A stretch of 64,000 bases of DNA from Euzebya rosea. Its GTDB lineage: Bacteria; Actinomycetota; Nitriliruptoria; Euzebyales; Euzebyaceae. Below, in pieces: positions 1 to 6,796 of the stretch. Each line of letters starts with the position of its first letter. The first letter of the stretch is position 1. The position numbers and the translations under genes were made by a program. The notes under the pieces were generated by a model. The model did no database searches and was not told where the DNA came from. It saw only the letters and a program-made list of their open reading frames with translations. Where the stretch lies: the NCBI RefSeq assembly GCF_003073135.1, contig NZ_PGDQ01000008.1, forward strand, positions 160,946-224,945, given 5' to 3'.

Positions 1-232
1 TGACGACGGTCGTGGCCAGCTGGCCCACGGGGGTGCCCGGCGGGGTGTCGGTGGCGACCGCGAGCACCTCGACCCCGTCAGTGCCGCCGCCCAGGGCGAC
101 GAGGTTGGCGACCGCGGCGATCAGCCCGGCGACGACCATCAGCGCCCAACCCCGATGCACCCGCGGGCCGGATGAGGGGGGCCGGCCCGCGGGTGCGGGT
201 GTCGATGTGGTCCGGTCGATCTGCTGGGTCAC
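1..232 (-). CDS. SAF-domain-like membrane protein, N-terminal fragment (runs off left edge)
   Basis: The reverse strand is open from a GTG at 232 to the window edge, giving the first 77 residues of a protein. A short Pro/Arg-rich cytoplasmic start is followed by one hydrophobic segment (about residues 29-48, including LMVVAGLIAAVANLVALGG) and then a segment reading VLAVATDTPPGTPVGQLA. One membrane helix followed by an 'x-D-x-P-x-G-T-x-V' stretch is the usual opening of actinobacterial SAF-domain proteins (CpaB/flagellar P-ring chaperone type). The catalytic or binding part lies outside the window, so the family assignment rests on this pattern alone. Confidence 0.5.
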   Translation of the reverse strand, partial: MTQQIDRTTSTPAPAGRPPSSGPRVHRGWALMVVAGLIAAVANLVALGGGTDGVEVLAVATDTPPGTPVGQLATTVV

Positions 233-375
233 GGCGATGGGTCGTTCCTCGGCCGGGAGCGGCCGTCGACGGCGACGCTACGGCCGGTCGGGGACCCAGC
301 GGCAGGCCCAGACGCACCGTCCGTTCGGCCTCCGCTCGGATGTGGAGAACTCCCGTTGGTCCACCCCGTCACCGC

Positions 376-381
376 TAGACT
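376..381 (+). promoter_or_regulatory. Candidate -10 box of the HTH gene
   Basis: TAGACT lies about 35 nt upstream of the ATG at 416, in the divergent gap between the SAF-like fragment and the HTH gene. No convincing -35 box is visible. A GAGGAGG Shine-Dalgarno sequence follows at about 404-410. Confidence 0.35.
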
Positions 382-415
382 CGCCCCGAACACCCCCGAC
401 TTCGAGGAGGCCAGC

Positions 416-652
416 ATGGCCGACCACAAAGGGCTGGACGAGTTCCCGGACATCCTCACCGCCGCCCACGTCGCGGAGATGCTGGGCATGAACCTGGACT
501 ACGTCCGCAAGATGTCGCGGCAGGGCAAGATCCCGGCGCACAAGATGCCGGGCGGACGTGCGTTCAGGTACTTCAAGGACGAGGTCGTGGAGTGGCTGCG
601 GGGCCTGCCCGCCCACGAGACCGAGGTCGAGGAGCAGGCCTCCTCCAGCTGA
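416..652 (+). CDS. Excisionase-type helix-turn-helix DNA-binding protein
   Basis: This 78-residue protein is a single winged-helix unit of the HTH_17/MerR-like excisionase family. Residues about 12-62 read ILTAAHVAEMLGMNLDYVRK and continue through a KMPGGRAFRY wing to the DEVVEWL helix, which is the canonical layout. The last 15 residues are acidic and probably disordered. An in-frame start exists further upstream at 356, but the ATG at 416 has a strong GAGGAGG Shine-Dalgarno directly before it and gives the usual family length. No integrase or phage gene is nearby, so a chromosomal regulator of the BldC kind is more likely than a true excisionase. The target is unknown. Confidence 0.75.
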   Translation: MADHKGLDEFPDILTAAHVAEMLGMNLDYVRKMSRQGKIPAHKMPGGRAFRYFKDEVVEWLRGLPAHETEVEEQASSS

Positions 653-707
653 CCGGCGTTGCCGGCATCCGACCGGCACGGCGGCCTCGGCACGCGTTCC
701 GCTTCGG

Positions 708-1250
708 TCAGGCCAGCCAGGCGAGCGCGACACGGGAGAGCGGCACGACCCGCTGCCCCTGGCGGCTGTCCAGCAGCACGTGGTCGGCAGCCACCGCCAT
801 GACAGTCCCGTCGACCTGCACCCCGTCGTCGAGCACCAGCACGACCGAGGCGGCGGCGACCTCGTGCTCGGTCAGGCGTGCCACGAACGTGCGCGGGCCC
901 GGGCCGGGAGGCACCCCACCGCGGTCGGCGGAACGGACCAGCCGCAGCAGGGGGCTGGCCGCCACCGCCACGTCGACCCGGCCACGCAGGTCCGTCTGCA
1001 GCACGATCAGGTCCGTGCCGGTGTGGATGACCGTCCCGACCAGCGTCACGCCGCCGACGGCGACCTCGACGGTGTCGCCGTGCACCATCCAGGCCCGCGC
1101 GACGTCGACGATCCGCCGGGCACGCCAGGCGGCCTGCATCGCCATGGCCTCGTACTCCGCCTGCTCGGCCCGGATCTCCGCGTCCAGCTCGGCGGCCATG
1201 CGGCCGAGCTCGAGGTCCAGCTCCGGCGGCAGCGCGTCGTCGTTGCTCAT
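708..1250 (-). CDS. Conserved-looking protein with two small beta-barrel-like repeats, function unknown
   Basis: The 180-residue product starts at MSNDDALPPELDL. Residues 1-50 are predicted helical and acidic (ELDLELGRMAAELDAEIRAE). The rest contains two similar beta-rich stretches: GDTVEVAVGGVTLVGTVIHT at about 58-77 and VVLVLDDGVQVDGTVMAVAA at about 135-154, each followed by a 'D-x-V/L-L-x' strand. Such repeats resemble Sm-like or SH3-like barrels that bind RNA or peptides, but this is only a pattern impression. It is divergent from the methyltransferase gene, with 65 nt between the start codons. Confidence 0.6.
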   Translation of the reverse strand: MSNDDALPPELDLELGRMAAELDAEIRAEQAEYEAMAMQAAWRARRIVDVARAWMVHGDTVEVAVGGVTLVGTVIHTGTDLIVLQTDLRGRVDVAVAASPLLRLVRSADRGGVPPGPGPRTFVARLTEHEVAAASVVLVLDDGVQVDGTVMAVAADHVLLDSRQGQRVVPLSRVALAWLA

Positions 1251-1260
1251 CGCCCGCCAC

Positions 1261-1300
1261 TCTGGCACGAGCCGGGCGGTTCTGGCACGAGACGGGCGGT
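1261..1300. repeat. 20-bp tandem duplication in a divergent promoter region
   Basis: TCTGGCACGAGCCGGGCGGT at 1261-1280 is repeated at 1281-1300 with one change (C to A at the 12th position). The pair lies between the divergent starts at 1250 and 1316, just upstream of a CAGGAT -10-like box at 1303-1308. It could be a double operator or a simple slippage duplication. Confidence 0.7.
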
Positions 1301-1315
1301 GGCAGGATCGGACCC

Positions 1316-2113
1316 ATGAGCGACCCCTCCGATGGACCCGCCGCCCGGTCCTGGCGCGCGCAGCTGGAGGCGTGGGCGATCCCCGAGCCCATCCTGCGCG
1401 CCGCACCCGCGAACCCCTACGCCTTCCCACCGGGGACGATCACGACGCCGACCGTCGATCCGCTGACGACCCCGACGGGCCTGCGCGTGCTGGAACGGCT
1501 CGCACCGGGTGAGTCACTGCTGGACGTGGGCTGCGGGGCTGGGAGGATCTCCGGGGCGTTCACCGACACCTTCCGTGTCGTCGGCGTCGAGCCCCGCGAT
1601 GGGCTGGCCGACACGGCCGCCGAACGCGGGATCGACGTCCACCGAGGCCGCTGGCCGGAGCTGGCGCCCGCGGTGGGAACGGCACCCGTGGTGCTGTCCA
1701 CCCACGTCCTCTACGACGTGCAGGACGTGGGCCCCTTCCTGCGTGCGCTGCACGACGCCGCCGAACGACGTGTCGTGCTCGAGCTGACCGCCACCCATCC
1801 GTGGAGCGACACCTCCCCGCTGTTCAGGCGGTTCCACGACCTCCACCGTCCCGATGGGCCCACGGTGGAGCTGCTCGGGGAGGTCATCGAGGAGGTGCTG
1901 GGCGTCACCGCCCTGATGGAGGGCCACACCCGGCCGAGCGGCCGCTACGACGCCCTCGCGGAGCTGGTCGCCCATCAGCGCCAGCGGCTGTGCCTGACCG
2001 CCGACCACGATCCAGCCATCGCCGACGCGCTCGCGGAGGTGGTCGTGACCGACGACCACGGGCGGGTGCGGATGCCCGACCAGCCCCTGACCACCCTGTG
2101 GTGGGATCGGTGA
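1316..2113 (+). CDS. Class I SAM-dependent methyltransferase
   Basis: The 265-residue protein carries a Rossmann-type methyltransferase core. Motif I is ESLLDVGCGAGRISGAF (about residues 64-80), followed by an acidic strand end (VVGVEPRDGL) that would hold the ribose of SAM, and the motif IV-like stretch VVLSTHVLYDVQDVGPFL. The substrate cannot be read from the sequence. The start codon has no Shine-Dalgarno, but CAGGAT sits 7 nt upstream, compatible with a leaderless mRNA. Its stop overlaps the next gene's GTG (GTGA), so the two are translationally coupled. Confidence 0.8.
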   Translation: MSDPSDGPAARSWRAQLEAWAIPEPILRAAPANPYAFPPGTITTPTVDPLTTPTGLRVLERLAPGESLLDVGCGAGRISGAFTDTFRVVGVEPRDGLADTAAERGIDVHRGRWPELAPAVGTAPVVLSTHVLYDVQDVGPFLRALHDAAERRVVLELTATHPWSDTSPLFRRFHDLHRPDGPTVELLGEVIEEVLGVTALMEGHTRPSGRYDALAELVAHQRQRLCLTADHDPAIADALAEVVVTDDHGRVRMPDQPLTTLWWDR

Positions 2114-2508
2114 GCGACGAGCTGGACCGGGCTGCCCTTCGACGGGTCCTCCGCGAGCGATATCCGTTCCTCGCCGAGACCGACCGCGGCCCCCAGTCGG
2201 TCGCGGCAGGCGAGTGCGATCGCTGCGGCCACGAGCCACGGATGGTGCAGCCCTGTGGGCCGCCACCCGCCGGCTTGTCCGGGCCTGCCACCCCCGACTG
2301 GGCGCTCGGCCGCCGCTGCGCCATCGCCGCCGGAGTGGAGGGCTGGTGCGACGGCCACGCCGAGGAGGCGGCCGAGGCCATCGCATGGGTGCAGGCGCTG
2401 CCGCCCGAGGCCGACGACATCGCCAGGTTGTGGTGGATCGCCACCGGTGAGGTGCGGGCCACACCCGACGCGACACGTCGGGCACGGGCGCTGCTCGCCG
2501 GCACCTGA
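2110..2508 (+). CDS. Small cysteine-rich protein of unknown function
   Basis: The 132-residue product begins at a GTG that overlaps the methyltransferase stop by 4 nt. An alternative in-frame GTG lies 9 nt earlier. It contains a CDRCGHEP motif near residue 37 and further cysteines in VQPCGPP, GRRCAI and GWCDGHAEE, a pattern that could bind zinc. The rest is helical and ends in RRARALLAGT. I do not recognise the family. The overlap suggests a role linked to the methyltransferase, possibly as its partner or substrate, which is inference. Confidence 0.6.
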   Translation: MSDELDRAALRRVLRERYPFLAETDRGPQSVAAGECDRCGHEPRMVQPCGPPPAGLSGPATPDWALGRRCAIAAGVEGWCDGHAEEAAEAIAWVQALPPEADDIARLWWIATGEVRATPDATRRARALLAGT

Positions 2509-2586
2509 CGGGCGACCGTCACGCTCCGTCCCGGACCCGGCCGACGGGGCGAGGCCCCGGCGCCCGACGCACCCGGCCCCACGACG

Positions 2587-2592
2587 TACAGT
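2587..2592 (+). promoter_or_regulatory. -10 box of a probable leaderless promoter (LOG gene)
   Basis: TACAGT ends 7 nt before the ATG at 2600, so transcription would start at or next to the start codon. No Shine-Dalgarno is visible. Confidence 0.5.
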
Positions 2593-2599
2593 GCCGCCG

Positions 2600-3169
2600 A
2601 TGACCTCCCGCCCCGACCCAACGACCTTCGCCGTCTGTGTGTTCACCGCGTCCTCGGAACGGGTGGCCGACAGCTACCGCGTCCTGGCCCGCGACGTCGG
2701 GACCGCCATCGCGAAGGCCGGCTGGAGGCTGGTCTACGGCGGCGGCCAGGTCGGGCTGATGGGTGAGGTCGCTCGGGCGGCGCTGGCCGCCGGCGGTCCG
2801 GTCACGGGCATCATCCCGCACTCGCTGAACCGCCGTGAGGTCGCCTTCGACGACATCGACGACCTGGTGCTGTGCGACACCCTCGCCGAACGCAAGCAGC
2901 TGATGGACGACCGGACCGACGCCTACGTCGTCCTGCCGGGCGGCATCGGCACCCTCGACGAGCTGGTCGAGGTGCTGACCACCCGCTCGCTGGGGTACCA
3001 CGACAAGGCCATCGTGCTGGTCGACGTCGACGGGTACTGGGCGCCCCTCCACGCCCTGCTGGACCACATGGTCGACGCCGGCACGCTGCGTCCCGACGTG
3101 CGCGACCTGGTCGAGACCGTCACCGACCTCGACGGCATGGTCGAGCGCCTCTTCAAGGAAACCCCGTGA
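2600..3169 (+). CDS. LOG-family (TIGR00730) cytokinin-type nucleoside 5'-monophosphate phosphoribohydrolase
   Basis: The 189-residue protein shows the LOG signature: CVFTASS near the N-terminus, LVYGGGQVGLMGEVARAAL (about 49-67) and the catalytic PGGIGTLDELVEVLT motif (about 113-127). Family members release the base from N6-modified AMP and act more broadly as nucleotide phosphoribohydrolases. Length and motif spacing are normal. The start was chosen because translation from here gives the standard family N-terminus and TACAGT lies 7 nt upstream. It overlaps the following amidotransferase gene by 4 nt (GTGA), so the two form an operon. Confidence 0.85.
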   Translation: MTSRPDPTTFAVCVFTASSERVADSYRVLARDVGTAIAKAGWRLVYGGGQVGLMGEVARAALAAGGPVTGIIPHSLNRREVAFDDIDDLVLCDTLAERKQLMDDRTDAYVVLPGGIGTLDELVEVLTTRSLGYHDKAIVLVDVDGYWAPLHALLDHMVDAGTLRPDVRDLVETVTDLDGMVERLFKETP

Positions 3170-3864
3170 CCCGCCTGCTGATCGTCCAGCACCTGCCCCA
3201 CGAACACGAAGGCGTGCTCGGCGAGGTGCTGGTGACCCGCGACATCGACGTCGTCCGCTGCCGTGCCTGGGCCGAGCCGGTCCCGACGACCCTGGACGGG
3301 ATGGACGCGCTGGTCGTCCTCGGCGGGGACATGAACACCGACGAGGAGCAGGACTGGCCACACCTCCGCGAGGTCCGCGACCTGCTCCGCGTGGCGCTGG
3401 ACGAGGCCGTCCCCACGCTGGGCCTGTGCCTCGGTGCGCAGCTGCTGGCCGAAGCCGGCGGTGGGTCGGTGCACCACGGCACGCCCGAGATCGGCTGGAT
3501 CCCCATCGAGCTGACCGAGGAGGGCCGGGACGACCCGGTCGTCGCCGCCGTCCCCGACGGCACGCCCTTCTTCAACGCCCACGCCGACTTCGTGTCCCTG
3601 CCCCCGGGCGCGTCGCTGCTGTCGCGTTCCGCCGACACCGACGTCCACGCCTTCCGGCTGTCCGCGGCGCTCGGACTGCAGCACCACCCCGAGATCGACG
3701 CCTCCTTCGTGGCCGGCTACGTCGAGGCGCCCGGCGTGGCCCGCTACCTGGGGGCCAACGGCTGGACGCCCGAGGAGCTCGTGACCGAGGCACGCCGTCG
3801 CAACGCGGCACACCGCGCCGCCGGGCAGACCCTCTTCGAGGCATGGGTGGACACGCTGGGCTGA
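3166..3864 (+). CDS. Class I glutamine amidotransferase-like protein (GMP synthase type)
   Basis: The 232-residue protein has a class I GATase fold. The nucleophile elbow is TLGLCLGAQLLAE (Cys near residue 87), and the catalytic His-Glu pair is in LQHHPEI (about 172-178). No synthetase domain follows, so it resembles the stand-alone GuaA-like amidotransferases that hydrolyse gamma-glutamyl compounds or serve an unknown acceptor. The GTG start overlaps the LOG gene stop, indicating translational coupling. A shared role in nucleotide salvage is possible but unproven. Confidence 0.8.
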   Translation: MTRLLIVQHLPHEHEGVLGEVLVTRDIDVVRCRAWAEPVPTTLDGMDALVVLGGDMNTDEEQDWPHLREVRDLLRVALDEAVPTLGLCLGAQLLAEAGGGSVHHGTPEIGWIPIELTEEGRDDPVVAAVPDGTPFFNAHADFVSLPPGASLLSRSADTDVHAFRLSAALGLQHHPEIDASFVAGYVEAPGVARYLGANGWTPEELVTEARRRNAAHRAAGQTLFEAWVDTLG

Positions 3865-3879
3865 GGCCGACCGGACCGG

Positions 3880-3888
3880 TTGTCCACA
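3880..3888 (+). promoter_or_regulatory. DnaA-box-like TTGTCCACA upstream of ssb1
   Basis: TTGTCCACA matches the actinobacterial DnaA box exactly. It lies inside a GGTTGT/ACAACC inverted repeat, about 90 nt before the ssb1 start. A single box may be coincidental or may be the loop of a terminator for the amidotransferase gene. Confidence 0.35.
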
Positions 3889-3928
3889 ACCCGGCCGAAG
3901 AAGTCGGACGGGGTCGGACGCTGCTGCC

Positions 3929-3934
3929 TACGGT
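3929..3934 (+). promoter_or_regulatory. Candidate -10 box of ssb1
   Basis: TACGGT lies 43 nt upstream of the ssb1 ATG and fits the TANNNT consensus used elsewhere in the window. The -35 region is poorly conserved. Confidence 0.35.
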
Positions 3935-3977
3935 GCGCTCATCGCACCCAACAGCCGTCCAGAAAGGACCCCGTGCC

Positions 3978-4436
3978 ATGACCTCCGTCAACACCATCAC
4001 CGTGTCGGGCAACCTCACCGCCGACCCCGAGCTGCGCCGCACCAGCGCCGAGGTGCCGTTCGCGCGGATGCGCGTCGCCGTCAGCCGACGCGTGCAGAAC
4101 ACCGAAACCAAGGAGTGGGAGGACCGCCAGGACGGGTTCTTCAACGTGACCGCGTGGCGCGACCTCGGCCAGCACGCCGCCACGGCCCTGCGCAAGGGGG
4201 ACCGGGTCACCGTCGTCGGCCGGATGATGCGCCGCCCCTACGAGGCCGACCTGGGGGAGGGAAAGACCGAGACGCGCTACACCCACGAGATCGAGGCCGA
4301 GGAGCTGGGGCCGTCGTTGCGCTGGCAGGCCTGGACCCGGCTGGAGCCGCGCCCGGTGGCCACCCACCAGGACCCCGACGACGACTCGGGTTCGACGGCC
4401 GAGGCCACCCCCGAGCTGGCCGCCCGCGCCGCCTGA
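3978..4436 (+). CDS. ssb: Single-stranded DNA-binding protein paralogue lacking the acidic tip
   Basis: This 152-residue OB-fold protein begins NTITVSGNLTADPELRRT and retains the SSB core through GDRVTVVGRMMRR and the THEIEAEELGPSLRWQ stretch. It differs from the second SSB gene (4983-5438) in its tail: it ends TPELAARAA and lacks the DDxPF tip that recruits repair and replication partners. Actinobacteria often carry such a tipless paralogue (SsbB-like), linked in some species to chromosome segregation or DNA uptake. An AGAAAGGA Shine-Dalgarno precedes the ATG. It lies 146 nt upstream of rpsF. Confidence 0.85.
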   Translation: MTSVNTITVSGNLTADPELRRTSAEVPFARMRVAVSRRVQNTETKEWEDRQDGFFNVTAWRDLGQHAATALRKGDRVTVVGRMMRRPYEADLGEGKTETRYTHEIEAEELGPSLRWQAWTRLEPRPVATHQDPDDDSGSTAEATPELAARAA

Positions 4437-4438
4437 CC

Positions 4439-4460
4439 CCCGGTCGGCGCCGACGACCGG
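4439..4460 (+). terminator. Possible weak terminator hairpin after ssb1
   Basis: CCCGGTCG and CGACCGG arms flank a short GC-rich loop immediately after the ssb1 stop. No T-run follows, so it could equally be a read-through hairpin. Confidence 0.3.
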
Positions 4461-4496
4461 ACAAGGCCTCGACGAGCCGATCAGCCGGGATCGGTG

Positions 4497-4502
4497 TACG
4501 CT
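4497..4502 (+). promoter_or_regulatory. Candidate -10 box of the rpsF-ssb operon
   Basis: TACGCT preceded by TG (TGTACGCT) lies 80 nt upstream of rpsF. It is the best -10 match in the gap. The remaining leader carries an AAAGGA Shine-Dalgarno about 10 nt before the ATG. Confidence 0.4.
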
Positions 4503-4582
4503 TTCGCGTCCGTCCTGTCCTCCACGCGTGCGAACCGCGCACTCGACGTGAGGGCCGCTACTAGTCCAAAGGATGGTTTGCG

Positions 4583-4885
4583 ATGCGAACCTACGAACTC
4601 ATGATGATCTCCCGCGGCGACCTCGACGACGTCGCGGTCGACACCAACATCCGCCGGTTCACCGGCCTGATCGGCGAGCAGGGCGGCAAGGTCCTCAACG
4701 TCGACCACTGGGGCAAGCGCGAGTTTGCCTACGAGATCAACCACATGAACAGCGGCTACTACACCGTTGTCGACCTCGAGATCGACGGCGACGGCCTGAA
4801 GGAGCTCGACCGTCAGCTCGGCAACGCCGAAGAGGTCGTGCGCCACAAGTTCGTGCGCCCCGAGGTCCGCAGCAAGAAGCTCTGA
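4583..4885 (+). CDS. rpsF: 30S ribosomal protein S6
   Basis: The 100-residue protein is full length for bacterial S6. It shows RTYELMMISRGD at the N-terminus, the DHWGKREFAYEINHMNSGYY core and the VVRHKFVRP C-terminal strand. S6 binds S18 on the 30S platform, and rpsR lies about 3.6 kb downstream instead of directly after ssb as usual. An AAAGGA Shine-Dalgarno precedes the ATG. It is followed after 97 nt by the main ssb gene. Confidence 0.97.
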   Translation: MRTYELMMISRGDLDDVAVDTNIRRFTGLIGEQGGKVLNVDHWGKREFAYEINHMNSGYYTVVDLEIDGDGLKELDRQLGNAEEVVRHKFVRPEVRSKKL

Positions 4886-4982
4886 CCCGGCTGCTCGGGC
4901 CTCGTCGCCCGACCCGGCGCCTGCCGCTGTCGCACCCCTGTGGTACGAATCCTCCAACTTCAGTCCGAGGAGCACACACACT

Positions 4983-5438
4983 GTGGCGAACGAGCAGAAC
5001 AACATCACCGTCATCGGCAACCTCACCAAGGATCCCGATCTCCGCTACACGCAGTCCGGCATCGCCGTGGCCAGCCTGAGCGTCGCCGTCAACCGGCGCG
5101 TGCGGAACAAGGACACCAACGAGTGGGAGGACAAGCTCGACGGGTACTTCGACGTCAACATCTGGCGTGACCACGCCGAGAACGTCGCCGAGTCGCTGAA
5201 CAAGGGCGACCGGGTCGTCGTGATCGGTCGGCTGACCAAGAGGTCCTGGGAGGACCGCGACGGCCAGACCCGCTGGTCCACCGAGATCGAGGCCGACGAG
5301 GTCTGCCCCAGCCTGCGCTGGGCCAAGACGAGCGTCAGCAAGGTCCGCAGCGGTGGCGGTGGACCCCGCCCGTCCAGCGGAGGAGGCAGCGCGCCGCCCC
5401 CGGCCGAACCGCCCACCCCGGACGACGTCCCCTTCTAG
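4983..5438 (+). CDS. ssb: Single-stranded DNA-binding protein (main, with acidic tip)
   Basis: The 151-residue protein has the OB-fold (NNITVIGNLTKDPDLRYT through GDRVVVIGRLTKRSW), a Gly/Pro-rich linker and the conserved acidic tail PDDVPF. The tail is the docking site for partners such as PriA, RecO and the clamp loader, which marks this as the replicative SSB. The start is a GTG preceded by CGAGGAG. It sits in its standard place after rpsF, and a strong hairpin terminator follows. Confidence 0.96.
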   Translation: MANEQNNITVIGNLTKDPDLRYTQSGIAVASLSVAVNRRVRNKDTNEWEDKLDGYFDVNIWRDHAENVAESLNKGDRVVVIGRLTKRSWEDRDGQTRWSTEIEADEVCPSLRWAKTSVSKVRSGGGGPRPSSGGGSAPPPAEPPTPDDVPF

Positions 5439-5467
5439 TACAGCCACGAGCCAGTACAGCCACGAGC
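5437..5467. repeat. 15-bp direct repeat at the ssb stop codon
   Basis: AGTACAGCCACGAGC occurs at 5437-5451, overlapping the stop codon, and again at 5453-5467. A shorter CACGAGC follows within the terminator stem. It may be a slippage product. Confidence 0.6.
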
Positions 5468-5469
5468 TT

Positions 5470-5501
5470 CACGAGCCGGCATCACCCGATGCCGGCTCGT
5501 G
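5470..5501 (+). terminator. Strong hairpin terminator of the rpsF-ssb operon
   Basis: CACGAGCCGGCAT (5470-5482) pairs perfectly with ATGCCGGCTCGTG (5489-5501) around a 6-nt loop, giving a 13-bp stem. It is followed by CCGTTGTGTT. It separates the ribosomal operon from the arsenic genes. Confidence 0.75.
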
Positions 5502-5531
5502 CCGTTGTGTTCGCGTGGCGCTCCTCCTGGC

Positions 5532-5578
5532 ATACATATACACGAGGACTATTTGATCTAATTATTCCTCGTATGTAT
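5532..5578. promoter_or_regulatory. Putative ArsR operator upstream of the first arsC
   Basis: This is the most AT-rich stretch of the region. CGAGGA (5543-5548) and TCCTCG (5566-5571) form an inverted repeat centred at 5557, extended by partly matching ATATA/GTATGTAT flanks. The right half, ATTTGATCTAATTATTCCTC from 5551, recurs at 6278 before the second arsC with few changes. An operator for the ArsR-ArsC fusion encoded downstream is the simplest reading. Confidence 0.6.
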
Positions 5579-5630
5579 TGTCGTGGTGTCGCATTCGTGA
5601 CCCATGACCCCACGGGGAGGAGCCAGACAC

Positions 5631-6266
5631 ATGCACGACCCCAGCCCGGAGCAGCAGTACCTGATCGCCAACAGCACCACCCGCCTGCACCGCCGGTTCG
5701 CGGGCGTCGCCGGTCCCGAGACCATCGAGCGGCTGCTGCTGGAGTCCCTCGACCAGCTGGCCTCCGCCAGGGTCACGTCGTGGCTGCCCGTCCTTGCGGA
5801 GCGCTTCGCCGCCGACCGCCTGCGAGCCCTCGCCAAGCTGGAGCACCTGGTGGCCGGCGACCGACCCCACGTCCTGTTCCTGTGCACCCACAACGCCGGC
5901 CGGTCGCAGATGGCTGCAGCATGGACGACCCACCTGTCCGGCGGCGCCGTGGAGGTGTTCTCCGGTGGCTCCGAACCCGCCAGCGAGGTCAACACGGCTG
6001 CGGTCGAGGCGATGGCGGAGGTCGGCATCGACATGGCCGCCGCCTACCCGAAGCCCTGGACCGACGAGGTGGTGTGCGCCGCCGCCGTCGTCATCACGAT
6101 GGGCTGCGGCGACGCCTGCCCCATCTTCCCCGGCAAGCGGTACGAGGACTGGGCCATCACCGACCCCGCCGGCAAGGACCTCGAGGCCGTCCGCCCGATC
6201 CGCGACGAGATCAGGGGCCGGGTCGAGGGACTGCTCAGCGAGCTGAAGGTGGCGCTGCCGGCCTGA
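5631..6266 (+). CDS. arsC: Arsenate reductase of the LMW-PTPase type with an N-terminal helical domain
   Basis: The 211-residue protein has two parts. Residues 1-75 form a helical bundle (from MHDPSPEQQYL through FAADRLRALAKLEH) known from actinobacterial ArsC proteins. The rest is a low-molecular-weight phosphatase fold with the CX5R loop CTHNAGRS, a MGCGDACPIFPGKRYEDW segment with further cysteines, and the aspartate of TDPAGK. In this family arsenate is reduced to arsenite, in actinobacteria usually with mycothiol/mycoredoxin or thioredoxin. The ATG at 5631 was preferred over 5604 because GGGGAGGA precedes it. The second arsC follows after 77 nt that contain a second operator-like site. 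Confidence 0.88.
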   Translation: MHDPSPEQQYLIANSTTRLHRRFAGVAGPETIERLLLESLDQLASARVTSWLPVLAERFAADRLRALAKLEHLVAGDRPHVLFLCTHNAGRSQMAAAWTTHLSGGAVEVFSGGSEPASEVNTAAVEAMAEVGIDMAAAYPKPWTDEVVCAAAVVITMGCGDACPIFPGKRYEDWAITDPAGKDLEAVRPIRDEIRGRVEGLLSELKVALPA

Positions 6267-6277
6267 ACTCCGGCGTC

Positions 6278-6298
6278 ATTTGGTTCAACAATTCCTCG
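6278..6298. promoter_or_regulatory. Second copy of the putative ArsR operator half-site
   Basis: The stretch beginning ATTTGGTTCAACAATTCCTC matches 5551-5571 at 16 of 21 positions, including ATTTG, AA and ATTCCTCG, and is followed by a TATATG similar to that at the first site. It lies 46 nt before the second arsC start. The left CGAGGA arm is not conserved here. Confidence 0.5.
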
Positions 6299-6343
6299 CG
6301 TATATGATGTCGGCGTCCGCCCACGCCCTGTTCGGAGCACCCC

Positions 6344-6796
6344 ATGACCACCGCCCCCGATCGCCCCACGACCGACCGGCCCGGCACCGATCGACCCCGC
6401 GTCCTCTTCCTCTGCGTCCACAACGCCGGCAGGTCACAGATGGCCGCCGCCTGGACGCAGCACCTCGCCGACGGCGCCGTCGACGTGTTCTCCGGCGGGT
6501 CCGAGCCCGCCGATGAGGTCAACCCGGCCGCGGTCGAGGCGATGCAGGAGGTCGGCATCGACATCACGGCGGCCCAGCCGACCCGCTGGACCGACGACGA
6601 GGTGCTCGCCGCCGACGTCGTGATCACCATGGGCTGCGGCGACACCTGCCCCGTCTTCCCCGGCAAGCGGTACGAGGACTGGGCCATCACCGACCCCGCC
6701 GGCAAGGGCGTGGAGTCCGTCCGACCGATCCGCGACGAGATCCGCCAGCGGGTCGAGGCGCTGCTGGCCGACCTGCAGGTGCCGGTGGCCGGATGA
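6344..6796 (+). CDS. arsC: Arsenate reductase (LMW-PTPase type), second copy
   Basis: The 150-residue protein is the phosphatase-fold domain alone, with CX5R loop CVHNAGRS, MGCGDTCPVFPGKRYEDW and TDPAGK. It is closely similar to residues 80-211 of the upstream ArsC, so the pair arose by duplication, one copy keeping the helical N-terminal domain. Its stop overlaps the following arsR-arsC fusion by 4 nt (ATGA). Confidence 0.87.
   Translation: MTTAPDRPTTDRPGTDRPRVLFLCVHNAGRSQMAAAWTQHLADGAVDVFSGGSEPADEVNPAAVEAMQEVGIDITAAQPTRWTDDEVLAADVVITMGCGDTCPVFPGKRYEDWAITDPAGKGVESVRPIRDEIRQRVEALLADLQVPVAG

Noticed and set aside
1261..1300. Sigma-54 type promoter (TGGCAC motif)
   Set aside because: No TTGC -12 element stands at the required distance, and sigma-54 is generally absent from Actinomycetota. 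The motif is part of a tandem duplication.
5604..5630. Upstream ATG of the first arsC
   Set aside because: It adds nine residues (MTPRGGARH) without family resemblance, and the GGGGAGGA Shine-Dalgarno lies after it and before the ATG at 5631.
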